From Myxococcales bacterium (lineage in GTDB: Bacteria > Myxococcota > Myxococcia > Myxococcales > JAJYLH01): a DNA stretch of 64,000 nucleotides. Under the pieces are notes generated by a model, which did no database searches, was not told the DNA's origin, and worked only from the letters and a program-made list of their open reading frames with translations. Of the stretch, positions 44,589 to 52,898 are shown in pieces. The DNA is taken from positions 1 to 64,000 of the forward strand of contig JAJYLH010000020.1 of NCBI GenBank assembly GCA_021787845.1, written 5' to 3'. A program made the position numbers and the translations under genes. Position 1 is the stretch's first letter. Each line of letters begins with the position of its first letter.

Positions 44589-45866
44589 TCACGGAACCCG
44601 CGTCGGGCCGAGCGCCTGGCGGAGGGCGTGGTAGAAGACCCGAGCGACCAGGCGGTGCGCCTGGGCGCGGGGATGGCAGTTGTCCAGGAACAGCCGGCCG
44701 TCGGGGATGTGGTCGGGCACGGCCTGGTCGAAAGCGGCGGCCACGTCGGCGAGGTACACGCCTGGATGTGCGTTCGCGATGCTCCTGATGGCATCGTTGA
44801 AGGCGGAGCTGGCGCGAATCGGGAACGCGTCGGTGTCTCGGGCGGCGAGGTATTCGAGGCGGGCTTGGGCGGTCTGGCCCAAGAGGTCCAGGGCTTGAGC
44901 CCGGCGATAGTGAAGACCGGCGGCCTGGGGCTCGGCCTGCACCGCCGGCGTGAGGAGCGCCAGGGCCTGCGTCGCGCGTCCGGAAGCGACGAGGCGCCCG
45001 GTGCGGCGGATGAGATCTTCTCCCGCCGCCCGCGCGTGGGCGTTCGGGAAGCTCGTCGCGAACGGGGGAAAGCGCAGGTTCGAGGGGACGGTGGCGAGCA
45101 CCAGGGGGACGTGCCGGGCCTCGCAGTCGTCGACCATCCGGAGCAGGTTCGCGCGAAACCTCTCGACGAGAGCTCGACGCTGCGACGCGCGGTCGAGAAT
45201 GTCCGCTTGCGGCACGAACCGCGCAACGAGCCCGGGGTCGCGGGCGGCGACGCTCGATGCCGGCTTGGGAAGAAGGTGGCGGAAGACCTGGGTCATCCAC
45301 GCGAGAAGGCGGGCGTTTCGGATCCACGTTGGGACGTCGCGAAGCCGCCTCTCGTAGGATCGATGGAGCTTCGCTTCCAGCAGGTCGCTCGTGCCCACGT
45401 AGACGAGGACGGCGTCGGGCGACAGGCTGGCGACCTGGTGGACGACCGACGCGACGCGCTCGGAGCCGAAGGTCCTGGCGCCGCAGTTGATGACCCGGTG
45501 CGGACGTCCCGGCGCGCGCTCGCGCAAGAGGGCCTGCAAGTCCTCCGAGTAGGAAACGAGCGGCGTTCCGCGGGGGCCGCCGAAACCCCAGGTGACGGAA
45601 TCGCCGACCGAGAAGATGCGCAGCGCTCCCGCCGGGCGCTCGACCGCAAACGGTTGGGCGCGCCAGGTCCGCCGTTCCTCGGCCGGAACCTGCCAAAAGC
45701 CGCCGTGGCGGACAAAGATCTTTTCGCCCGCGAAGCCGGCGAGGTACGGATCTCCGGGCGGATAGCCGGCGAGGCGCAGCGCGATCTCCCCAGCGACGAA
45801 CGGGCCGAGCGCGACGACGGCGATCGCGAGGAGGCGGCGAAGACGAGCTCGAAACCGGGACGCCAC
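44589..45866 (-). CDS. Membrane-anchored SGNH/GDSL hydrolase-like protein
   Basis: A 425-residue protein with an N-terminal anchor (LLAIAVVALGPFVAGEIALRLAG). The SGNH blocks are visible: GDS in RIFSVGDSVTWGFGG, the glycine in VINCGARTFGSERV, VLVYVGTSDLLE (block III) and the D-x-x-H in FLDNCHPRAQAHRLVA (block V). Between blocks III and V there is a helical insertion with TPR-like repeats (ALALLTPAVQAEPQAAGLHYRRAQAL). Relatives esterify or de-esterify surface glycans. It begins one base after the carbamoyltransferase stop, in the same operon. Confidence 0.8.
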   Translation of the reverse strand: MASRFRARLRRLLAIAVVALGPFVAGEIALRLAGYPPGDPYLAGFAGEKIFVRHGGFWQVPAEERRTWRAQPFAVERPAGALRIFSVGDSVTWGFGGPRGTPLVSYSEDLQALLRERAPGRPHRVINCGARTFGSERVASVVHQVASLSPDAVLVYVGTSDLLEAKLHRSYERRLRDVPTWIRNARLLAWMTQVFRHLLPKPASSVAARDPGLVARFVPQADILDRASQRRALVERFRANLLRMVDDCEARHVPLVLATVPSNLRFPPFATSFPNAHARAAGEDLIRRTGRLVASGRATQALALLTPAVQAEPQAAGLHYRRAQALDLLGQTAQARLEYLAARDTDAFPIRASSAFNDAIRSIANAHPGVYLADVAAAFDQAVPDHIPDGRLFLDNCHPRAQAHRLVARVFYHALRQALGPTRVP

Positions 45867-45867
45867 C

Positions 45868-47574
45868 TCAACCTCCGGAAGCCGCCGGCGCTCCCGGGCG
45901 CCGTTCGCAATAGAAAGGGCCGAGGACGAGCGCGTCCAATCCGATGCGGGAAGTGCACGAGACCGCGTCCTCCGGCGTGCAGACGATCGGCTCGCCGCGG
46001 TCGTTGAAGGAGGTGTTGAGAACCATCGGCACGCCCGTCAGCCGGTCGAACTCCTGGACGAGGCGGAAGGTGCGGCCATTCGCCTCCTCGGTCAGGGTCT
46101 GATGACGGCAGGTGCCGTCGACGTGCAGCGCCGAGGGGATGCGCGCGCGCCGGTCGGGACGAACTCTGGTCGCGAAGAGCATGAAAGGGCTCGGCGTCGC
46201 GCGTTCGAACCATTCGCCGGCGCGGGAGGCGAGCACGCTCGCTCCGTAGGGCCGAAACGGCTCGCGGTGCTTGACCCGGGCGTTCAAACGGTCCTTCATC
46301 GCCGGGTCGCGCGGGTCGGCGAGGATGCTGCGGTGTCCGAGCGCCCGCGGTCCGAGCTCCATCCGGCCCTCGAACCATCCGATCACCGCGCCCTCCGCGA
46401 GGCGGCGGGCGACGCGCTCCAGGAGGACCGGCTCCGAAAGCTCCTGCACCTCGAGCCCCGCCGCCGACAGCGCCCGCCGCATCCTCGAAACCGGGTAGTC
46501 CGGTCCCAAGAACGCGTCGGCCATCGGCGCGATTCTCGGTAGGCGATGGGAGGCTCGAACGACCAGGGCCGCGCCGAGGGCCGCCCCCGCATCGCCGGCC
46601 GCCGGCGGGACGAAGATGCGGTCGAAGCCCGACTCGTCGAGGAGCCGGCCGTTGGCGGCGCAGTTGAGGGCGACCCCGCCGGCGAGGCAGAGATCTTTGC
46701 AGCCCGTCTCTTGTCGCACGTGCCGCGCCATCGCCAGCAGCGCTTCCTCGAGCACCGCCTGGAGGCTCGCCGCGACGTCCCGGTGGACGTCGGCGAGGGG
46801 CTCGCCTTTCGCCCGCGCCGGACCGAACTCCTCGACAAAGGCCGGCGAGAACATCACGCCGCCGCGGGAGAAGCGGAAGTAGCGCGGGTCGAGCCGGAAG
46901 CTGCCGTCCGAGCGCAGGCCCAGAAGGGAGCGGAAGCGGTCCAGGTAGGCCGGCTGGCCGAGACCGGCGAGGGCCATCGTCGTTCCCTCGCCGCGATTGG
47001 CGTCGAACCCGAGCCAGGTGGTGACCGCGGTGTAGAGAAGGCCGAGGGAGTCCGGGTAGCGCACCTCGCCCCGTAGGTCGATGGACGAACCCCGGCCGAC
47101 GCCCCAGGCGGTGGTCGTCCACTCGCCGACTCCGTCGACCGTGAGAATCGCCGCCTCGTCGAAGGGCGAGGCGAGAAAGGCGCTTCCCGCGTGCGCGAGG
47201 TGGTGTGGCACGAAGAGCACCGGCTTCTTCAGCGCCAGATCCTTCTTCAAGCGGTCGGGCAGGACCAGGCGCTCCGACAGCCACGACGGCACCGTTCGCA
47301 GGAACGCGGGAAAAGAGAAAGGAAAGGAGCGGACGTGATCGACCAGCACCCGTTCGAACTTCTGGAACGGCTTCTCGTAGAACGCGACCTCGTCGACGTC
47401 GAGGGTGGTCTGGCCGGTCTGCCCGAGGCAGGCGTTGACCGCTTGGAGGGGGAAGACGGGGCTGCCCTTGACCCGGTCGAACCGCTCTTCCTGCGCGGCC
47501 GCGACCTCGCCGCCCGCTCCCACGACGCCCGCGGCCGAGTCGTGATAGAAGGCCGAGATCCCCAGGATGTTCAT
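45868..47574 (-). CDS. Carbamoyltransferase (NodU/CmcH family)
   Basis: A 568-residue O-carbamoyltransferase. The N-terminal ASKHA/Kae1-like domain shows MNILGISAFYHDSAAGVV, AAQEERFDR, FVPHHLAHAGSAFLAS, LTVDGVGEWTTT and LAGGVALNCAANGRLL; the C-terminal YrdC-like domain shows MELGPRALGHRSILADPR, FRPYGASVL and VLNTSFNDRGEPIVCTPEDA. It moves the carbamoyl group from carbamoyl phosphate via carbamoyl-AMP to a hydroxyl, typically on a glycan or natural product. It is grouped with an SGNH hydrolase and two small membrane proteins. Confidence 0.94.
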   Translation of the reverse strand: MNILGISAFYHDSAAGVVGAGGEVAAAQEERFDRVKGSPVFPLQAVNACLGQTGQTTLDVDEVAFYEKPFQKFERVLVDHVRSFPFSFPAFLRTVPSWLSERLVLPDRLKKDLALKKPVLFVPHHLAHAGSAFLASPFDEAAILTVDGVGEWTTTAWGVGRGSSIDLRGEVRYPDSLGLLYTAVTTWLGFDANRGEGTTMALAGLGQPAYLDRFRSLLGLRSDGSFRLDPRYFRFSRGGVMFSPAFVEEFGPARAKGEPLADVHRDVAASLQAVLEEALLAMARHVRQETGCKDLCLAGGVALNCAANGRLLDESGFDRIFVPPAAGDAGAALGAALVVRASHRLPRIAPMADAFLGPDYPVSRMRRALSAAGLEVQELSEPVLLERVARRLAEGAVIGWFEGRMELGPRALGHRSILADPRDPAMKDRLNARVKHREPFRPYGASVLASRAGEWFERATPSPFMLFATRVRPDRRARIPSALHVDGTCRHQTLTEEANGRTFRLVQEFDRLTGVPMVLNTSFNDRGEPIVCTPEDAVSCTSRIGLDALVLGPFYCERRPGAPAASGG

Positions 47575-47580
47575 CGGTTC

Positions 47581-47739
47581 CTACAGCCCCGCGTAGATGA
47601 ACCCGACGACGACGCTGGGACCGACGTAGATGGCGACGAGCGCGGTGAGGACGAGGAGCACCAGCAAGGGCACGAGGAGGTAACGCTTGTTGCGCCGCAG
47701 GAGGCGGGCGCTCTCGCGCAGCAGGTACCAGAGCTTCAT
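47581..47739 (-). CDS. Small DUF5989-family membrane protein
   Basis: A 52-residue protein: MKLWYLLRESARLLRRNKRYLLVPLLVLLVLTALVAIYVGPSV, one membrane helix after a basic N-terminus. DUF5989 proteins are commonly encoded next to carbamoyltransferases and SxtJ-type membrane proteins. It lies six bases before the carbamoyltransferase start. ATG 47739 has GAGGA upstream. Function unknown. Confidence 0.8.
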   Translation of the reverse strand: MKLWYLLRESARLLRRNKRYLLVPLLVLLVLTALVAIYVGPSVVVGFIYAGL

Positions 47740-47749
47740 CGAAGGGTCC

Positions 47750-47995
47750 TCACGAGGGGTGGAGCAGGTCTTCGGGATTGGCCGACAACCCGCGCGCCGG
47801 CTCCCAATAGGACGGCCGGTCCACCCGGCGGCGCGGCCCGAGGAGCCCTCGCCCGACGACGCCAGCGAGCAGCCGCACCACGAGCACACCCAGGAAGTAG
47901 GTCAGGACAAGACCGAGAAACATCGCCACCGCCGTCACCGTCCGCGCCACCCGGCGGGTCCAACGGATGACGGCGGCGCTAGCCTCGTGCAGCAT
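47750..47995 (-). CDS. Small membrane protein (SxtJ-position)
   Basis: An 81-residue protein with two predicted helices in its first half (VAMFLGLVLTYFLGVLVVRLLAGVVG) and a polar C-terminal tail (RPSYWEPARGLSANPEDL). Start ATG 47995 with a strong GAGGAG. It is the first gene of the operon that continues with DUF5989, carbamoyltransferase and SGNH hydrolase. In related cassettes an SxtJ membrane protein occupies this place; this one is shorter, so the equivalence is only positional. Confidence 0.65.
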   Translation of the reverse strand: MLHEASAAVIRWTRRVARTVTAVAMFLGLVLTYFLGVLVVRLLAGVVGRGLLGPRRRVDRPSYWEPARGLSANPEDLLHPS

Positions 47996-48188
47996 CGCTT
48001 CTCCTCACCGCCAGCGACGACGGCGCATCCTCGCACGCCGCCGGACCCTCCGCAACGAGCGAGCGCCGGCCTGCCGAGCGCCATCCTCCTCCTTCGCCGC
48101 CTCCGATGCGCCCGGGGGAGGGCGCCCGTGGCAGCGAACGGTAGCATGTCACAAGAACGGTGGAAGGCGGAAGAGGGATGGAACCGGG

Positions 48189-48334
48189 TATCAATCGTTG
48201 CGAAAGTAGTCGCAGTCGGAGTCTCGTGGCACAGGCGTCCTCGCCTGTGAAAGCCACAACGAAGGATACACGGGCGGGGACGCCCGTGCCACGACTGATG
48301 ATGCGAGGTGCAGATACTTTCGCAACGATCAATA
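48189..48334 (-). repeat. 146-bp palindromic element, copy 2
   Basis: The reverse complement is nearly identical to 13911-14056 (about five differences in 146, by eye), with the same terminal arms (TATCAATCGTTGCGAAAGTA and TACTTTCGCAACGATCAATA). Its outer arms are more perfect than in copy 1. The element fills part of the 560-bp gap (47996-48554) between the carbamoyltransferase operon and the RND operon end. The rest of that gap holds only GCCGGGCGTGGGAGTGCCCG-type hairpins. Confidence 0.9.
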
Positions 48335-48554
48335 CTGCGCGGCTTCGTGTGGGTGTGGGCGAACGCAAGAATCGAACGCCGGGGGACGGAATTGGAGCCG
48401 GGCGTGGGAGTGCCCGGACCAGGCACTGCCGATGGACATCCGCGGGATGGAGTCCCGACGCTGCGTCGCGAACGGCGGACGCCATGCTTCCATCCGGGAC
48501 TCCCGTGCCCGGCTCCTTTGGCTTCCCGCGATTCGACGAAGAGCCGGGAACCGC

Positions 48555-51500
48555 TCACACCTCGAGCCGGTCGCCGGGCCTCGAGACCCAGCGATAGAGC
48601 ACCGGGAGGAGGAAAATCGAGAGGGCGACGCGGGAGAGCAGACCGCCGACGACGACCTGGGCGAAGGGCCGCTGGCTGTCCGATCCGATCGCGTGCGAGA
48701 ACGCCGCCGGCAACAGGCCGACGCAGGCGACCAGCGCGGTGATCAGAATCGGCCGCAGGCGCACGATGGCCGCCTCGCGGCTCGCCTTCTCGACGGTCGC
48801 GCCCGCCTGCCTCAGCTTGTTCGCATGGCTGACGTAGATGACCCCGGTCTGGACGCTGACTCCGAAGAGCGCGAGAAACCCGAGCCCCGAGCTGACCGAG
48901 AGGTTCGTGTGCCAGGCCCAGAGCGCGAGCAGCCCGCCCTGCGGCATCGTCAGGACCACGCTCGCCGCGATGACGAACGGGTACTTCAGGTTGCCATAGA
49001 GCCCGAAGAGCAGGAGCAGCATGATCAGAACGGTCAGCGGCCCCACGATGGCCATCTGCTTCTTCGCGGCCACGTAGTCCTTCCACTCGCCGCCCCAGCG
49101 GATGTGGTAGCCGGGCCGCCGGGGAACGTGCTCGTTCACGGCCGCCCGGGCCGCCGCCACCGCCGAGCCCAGGTCGCGCCCGCCGACCACCGAGTATTGC
49201 ACGCCGATGTAGCGGGCGCCGCCCTCGCGGTAGACGAAGGACGGCCCCTGTCCGATGCTCAGGGTCGCAAAGGTGGACAAGGGCAGCCGCTGGCCCCCGG
49301 GCGTCGTCACCAGGATGCGGCCGATGGCTTCCGGGTCGTCGCGGAAGCGCTTGGCCAGGCGCACCACCAGGTCGAACTCGCGTTCCCCTTGAATCACGCT
49401 GGTCGCCGGAACGCCGCCGACCGCCGCCTCGATGAGCGCGTTGATGGTGGCGACATCGAGCCCGTAGCGAGCGACCGCGTCCCGTTTGATCTTCACGTCG
49501 AGGTTCGGCTGCCCCAGCTCGCGGACGATGGTGATGTCGCCGATGCCCGGCACCCGCGAAATCGTGTCTTTGACCTCTTCGGCGACGTGCTCCAGCGTCT
49601 TCAGATTCCGCCCGTAGACCTTGACCGCCAAGGAGCTCTTGAGCCCGGTCGAGGCCTCGTCCACCGCGTCCTCGGCCGGCTGGGTGAAGTTGAAGATGAC
49701 CCCCGGAAACTGCGCGAGCTTCTTTTGGATCTGCGCGATCAGCTCGGGCTTGGTCCGGACCGGCCCGTTCCATCGGTCGTACGGCTTCAAGCCCACGTAG
49801 TATTCGCAGTTGAAGAACCCCGTCGCGTCGGTCCCGTCGTCGGAGCGGCTGTGCTCGTCCGCGACGGTCGTGACCTCGGGGAAGCTCATCAGGATGCGGC
49901 GGATGACCGGGCTGAGCTTCTTCGATTCGTCGAAGCTGATGGAGTACGGCATCGTCGCGCGCACCCACAGCGCCCCTTCGTCGAGCTTGGGCATGAACTC
50001 CGAACCGATGCCGCGTAGGCACAAGAGGCTCGCGCCCAGGGCGAGGACGCTCACCGCCATCGTCCAATTGGGATGGGCGAGGCTCACGTCCAACAGGCGC
50101 TCGTAGAGCCCCTTGAACCGGCGGTAGATCGGCCCGGGCTCGTCCTCGACTCCCTTGTGCAGAAAGAGGCCGCTGAGCACCGGGAGCAGGGTCAGCGAGA
50201 AAATCAGAGTGCCCAGGAGCGCGAAGACGACCGTGTCCGCCATCGGCGAGAAGAGGCGCTCCGACGGTCCGGTCAAGACGTAGATCGGTAGGTAGGCGGC
50301 GATGATCACGGCGGTGGAATAGAAAATCGGTCGGCCGACGTCCTTGGCCGCGGCGGCGAGCACCTCCCCGAAATGCCCGGTCTGGTCCGACTCCCGCCGC
50401 TCGCCCAGCTCGCGGAAGATGTTCTCGACCATGATCACCGCGGCGTCGACGAGGATGCCGAAGTCGACCGCGCCCAGGCTCAACAGGTTCACCGGCACGT
50501 GCCGCGCCTGAATCAGCAGAAACGCGGTGGCCATCGCCAGCGGAATCGTGATGGCGACGATGAGCCCGGTGCGGAAGCTGCGCAGGAAGAGGACCAGGAC
50601 CAGCGTCACGAGCAGGATGCCCAAGAGCAGGTTGTGCTCGACCGTGTGGACGGTCAGCTCGATGAGGCTCGTCCGATCGTAGTAGGGGTGAATCTTCACG
50701 TCGGGCGGGAGCACGTGCTGGTTCAGATACGCCGTCATCGCGCGGACCTTCTTCAGCACCGTCTGCGCGGCGTCGCCGGTCCGCAGGAAGAGCACGCCCT
50801 CCACCGCGTCGTTCTGGTTCATGTAGCCGAACTGGCCGAGCCGGGGCGCGTGCCCCAACCGGACCTTCCCCAGGTTCGAGACCTTGATCGGTACCCCGTC
50901 GTGGTTCGCCACCACCACGTTCTTGATGTCGGTCAAGTCGCGCAGCCGCCCGAGGCCGCGCACGTAGTAGAACTGCCCGCCCTGCTGGTAGAAGCCGCCA
51001 CCCGCGTTCTGGTTGTTGTTGGAGAGTGCGTTCACCACGTCCGCCACCGTGACGCCATAGGTGTTCAACTGGCTCGGCTCCAGCACCACCTGGTACTGCC
51101 GCGTCGTGCCCCCCATCGCCGAGTCGTCGGCGATGCCGGGAATCGACTTGTAGGCGCGATAGAGCGTCCAATCCTGGATGACCTTGAGCTCCTGCGGCGA
51201 CCGGTCGGGGCTCTGGAGGACGTAGCGATAGATCAGACCGGACGGCGAGAAGAGGGGCGACATCGAGGCGGACACGCCGTCGGGCAGCGTCGCGTCGCCG
51301 ATCCGCTGGAATATCTGCTCGCGGTCGAAGTAGGGGTCGGACTTGTAGCCGAAAGTCAGCGTGACGTCGCTCAGGCCGAAGAGGGAAATCGAGCGCATCA
51401 CCTGGAGCTTGGGCGCGCCGTTGAAGGCGATTTCCAAGGGGATGGTGATCAGCCGCTCGACGTCGACGGCGGCGTGCCCCGGCCATTGGGTGATGACTTC

Positions 51501-51641
51501 GACGATCGGCGGGGACAGGTCGGGGTAGGCGTCGACCGGCGCCCGGCGAAACGCGAGCGCCCCGCCGATGAGCACCGCGACCGCCGCCGCGATGACGATG
51601 AACCGTTGCTTGAGCGCGGTCTGGATGAGGCGATGGATCAT
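48555..51641 (-). CDS. czcA: Heavy-metal efflux RND permease (CzcA/CusA family)
   Basis: A 1,028-residue inner-membrane proton-driven pump with twelve membrane helices in two halves. Signatures are FRRAPVDAYPDLSPPIVEV, QWPGHAAVDVERLITIPLE, SIPGIADDSAMGGTTRQYQV, the TM4 charged motif in AVDFGILVDAAVIMVENIFRE and the C-half GFLALFGVSVQTGVIYVSHANKLRQ. These are the HME subfamily marks. Metal specificity (Co/Zn/Cd, Ni or Cu/Ag) cannot be decided; the gene symbol is for the family. It is the last gene of the operon and starts four bases after the adaptor. Confidence 0.93.
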   Translation of the reverse strand: MIHRLIQTALKQRFIVIAAAVAVLIGGALAFRRAPVDAYPDLSPPIVEVITQWPGHAAVDVERLITIPLEIAFNGAPKLQVMRSISLFGLSDVTLTFGYKSDPYFDREQIFQRIGDATLPDGVSASMSPLFSPSGLIYRYVLQSPDRSPQELKVIQDWTLYRAYKSIPGIADDSAMGGTTRQYQVVLEPSQLNTYGVTVADVVNALSNNNQNAGGGFYQQGGQFYYVRGLGRLRDLTDIKNVVVANHDGVPIKVSNLGKVRLGHAPRLGQFGYMNQNDAVEGVLFLRTGDAAQTVLKKVRAMTAYLNQHVLPPDVKIHPYYDRTSLIELTVHTVEHNLLLGILLVTLVLVLFLRSFRTGLIVAITIPLAMATAFLLIQARHVPVNLLSLGAVDFGILVDAAVIMVENIFRELGERRESDQTGHFGEVLAAAAKDVGRPIFYSTAVIIAAYLPIYVLTGPSERLFSPMADTVVFALLGTLIFSLTLLPVLSGLFLHKGVEDEPGPIYRRFKGLYERLLDVSLAHPNWTMAVSVLALGASLLCLRGIGSEFMPKLDEGALWVRATMPYSISFDESKKLSPVIRRILMSFPEVTTVADEHSRSDDGTDATGFFNCEYYVGLKPYDRWNGPVRTKPELIAQIQKKLAQFPGVIFNFTQPAEDAVDEASTGLKSSLAVKVYGRNLKTLEHVAEEVKDTISRVPGIGDITIVRELGQPNLDVKIKRDAVARYGLDVATINALIEAAVGGVPATSVIQGEREFDLVVRLAKRFRDDPEAIGRILVTTPGGQRLPLSTFATLSIGQGPSFVYREGGARYIGVQYSVVGGRDLGSAVAAARAAVNEHVPRRPGYHIRWGGEWKDYVAAKKQMAIVGPLTVLIMLLLLFGLYGNLKYPFVIAASVVLTMPQGGLLALWAWHTNLSVSSGLGFLALFGVSVQTGVIYVSHANKLRQAGATVEKASREAAIVRLRPILITALVACVGLLPAAFSHAIGSDSQRPFAQVVVGGLLSRVALSIFLLPVLYRWVSRPGDRLEV

Positions 51642-51645
51642 CGGC

Positions 51646-52764
51646 CTAATTCTCGAGGCTGTCGGCGAACTGGACGTAGAGCGCGCCCGAGGCGAGGACG
51701 GTCTCGCCCTGTTTGAGCCCGCCGGTGACGAGGGTGTCGTTCCCCATCCGTTCGCCCAGGCTGATGTGCTGGCGCGCGAACCGCCCTGGGCTCTTGGCGA
51801 GATAGACGAAGGGCAGGTTGTCCTCGTCGCGCAGAATCGCGTCGTTCGGCACGAGCAGGGACGGCTGCGTGTTCGACGGCGTGATCAGCGCGTCGACATA
51901 GAGCCCCTGCTTGAGCAGACCGCTCCGGTTCTCGACCTCGACCCGAATGGGCACCGTCAAGGTGTCCGGGTCGACCGCCGCGCCGATGTAGGTGACCCGC
52001 CCGGTCAGCGGCAGCCCCAACGCCGCCGAATGGATGGCCACCTGGTCGCCCAGCGCCACCCGCCGGATATCCTCGGGATAGACGTGCGCAATCACCCAGA
52101 CCAGCGACGGGTCGGTGATGGTGAAGAGCGGGCTGCCGCCGGCCTGCACGGCTTCGCCGACCGAGACCGTCCGGCTGACGACGAGGCCGGTCAGGGGCGA
52201 GCGGACGACGGCGAGGCTCGCCGACCCCGAGCCGGTGATCTTCATGCGCGCCTGGTCGTCCTGGAGGCTCGCTTTGGCGCTCTCGACGTCGAGCTTGGCG
52301 TTCTGCAGCTCCTCCAGGGCAATCGCCTGATGCGCGTAGAGATCTTTGTCGCGGTTCAGGACTTCGAGCTTGGTGTCGAGCGTCGCCTGGTCGCGCTTCA
52401 GGTTGGCGGTGTTGTCCGACGAGTCCGGGCTCTGAATGGTCAAGAGCGGCTCGCCCGCCCACACCCGGCTGCCCTCCCGGACCATCACTTTGGCCACCCG
52501 CCCACTGACGAGCGGCATCACCTGGGTCGTCTTCCAATCGTCGAAGGTGACCTGCGCCGGCACGTGCAGCGGCAGCGCGACGTCCCTCTCGACCACCTTG
52601 ACGAGCTTCAGCCGCGAGAGCTGATTTTGCGGCAACGTGAAGAGCCGCGGGCGATCGGACGCCGCGGCTGGCGCGGAAAGCGCTTGCGCGGAGGGCTTCG
52701 CGCAGCCGGAAGCGAGGGCCAGACAGGCCAGCGGAACGAGCGCCACTGCGGAACGAATCCTCAT
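51646..52764 (-). CDS. czcB: RND periplasmic adaptor lipoprotein (CzcB/CusB family)
   Basis: A 372-residue membrane-fusion protein. The signal peptide ends in a lipobox (LACLALASGC), so it is lipid-anchored. Then come a beta-barrel strand region, lipoyl halves (VSGRVAKVMVREGSRVWAGEPLLTI and VRSPLTGLVVSRTVSVGEAVQAG), an alpha-hairpin (LKRDQATLDTKLEVLNRDKDLYAHQAIALEEL) and membrane-proximal strands. ATG 52764 was chosen because the signal peptide starts there; the open frame upstream crosses a repeat. It joins the pump to the outer-membrane channel. Confidence 0.93.
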   Translation of the reverse strand: MRIRSAVALVPLACLALASGCAKPSAQALSAPAAASDRPRLFTLPQNQLSRLKLVKVVERDVALPLHVPAQVTFDDWKTTQVMPLVSGRVAKVMVREGSRVWAGEPLLTIQSPDSSDNTANLKRDQATLDTKLEVLNRDKDLYAHQAIALEELQNAKLDVESAKASLQDDQARMKITGSGSASLAVVRSPLTGLVVSRTVSVGEAVQAGGSPLFTITDPSLVWVIAHVYPEDIRRVALGDQVAIHSAALGLPLTGRVTYIGAAVDPDTLTVPIRVEVENRSGLLKQGLYVDALITPSNTQPSLLVPNDAILRDEDNLPFVYLAKSPGRFARQHISLGERMGNDTLVTGGLKQGETVLASGALYVQFADSLEN

Positions 52765-52790
52765 TGCATGGTCTCCTCGTAAGCGCGAAC

Positions 52791-52830
52791 GTCCGATCGG
52801 ACCGATCGGACCGATCGGTCGGATCGGTCG
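52791..52830. repeat. ACCGATCGG tandem palindrome array
   Basis: Three successive 9-bp units (TCCGATCGG, ACCGATCGG, ACCGATCGG) are followed by their inverted form TCGGATCGGTCG, giving an overall palindrome rich in CGATCG. It lies between the adaptor and channel genes of the efflux operon. A related shorter run GATCGGTCCGATCGGTCGA is at 58193-58211. Confidence 0.7.
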
Positions 52831-52898
52831 TTCAACGCAGGTGGCCCCCGCCGGCGGGCGAGGTCGCCGACCTGGTGCCACCCCGCTGGGGGCTCCCT

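Noticed and set aside
47935-51486. A 1,183-codon open frame on the minus strand overlapping the RND permease in another frame
   Set aside because: It shadows czcA. Its translation is rich in Arg, Gly, Ala and Pro, has no membrane segments or family motifs, and the RND motifs are all in the 48555-51641 frame.
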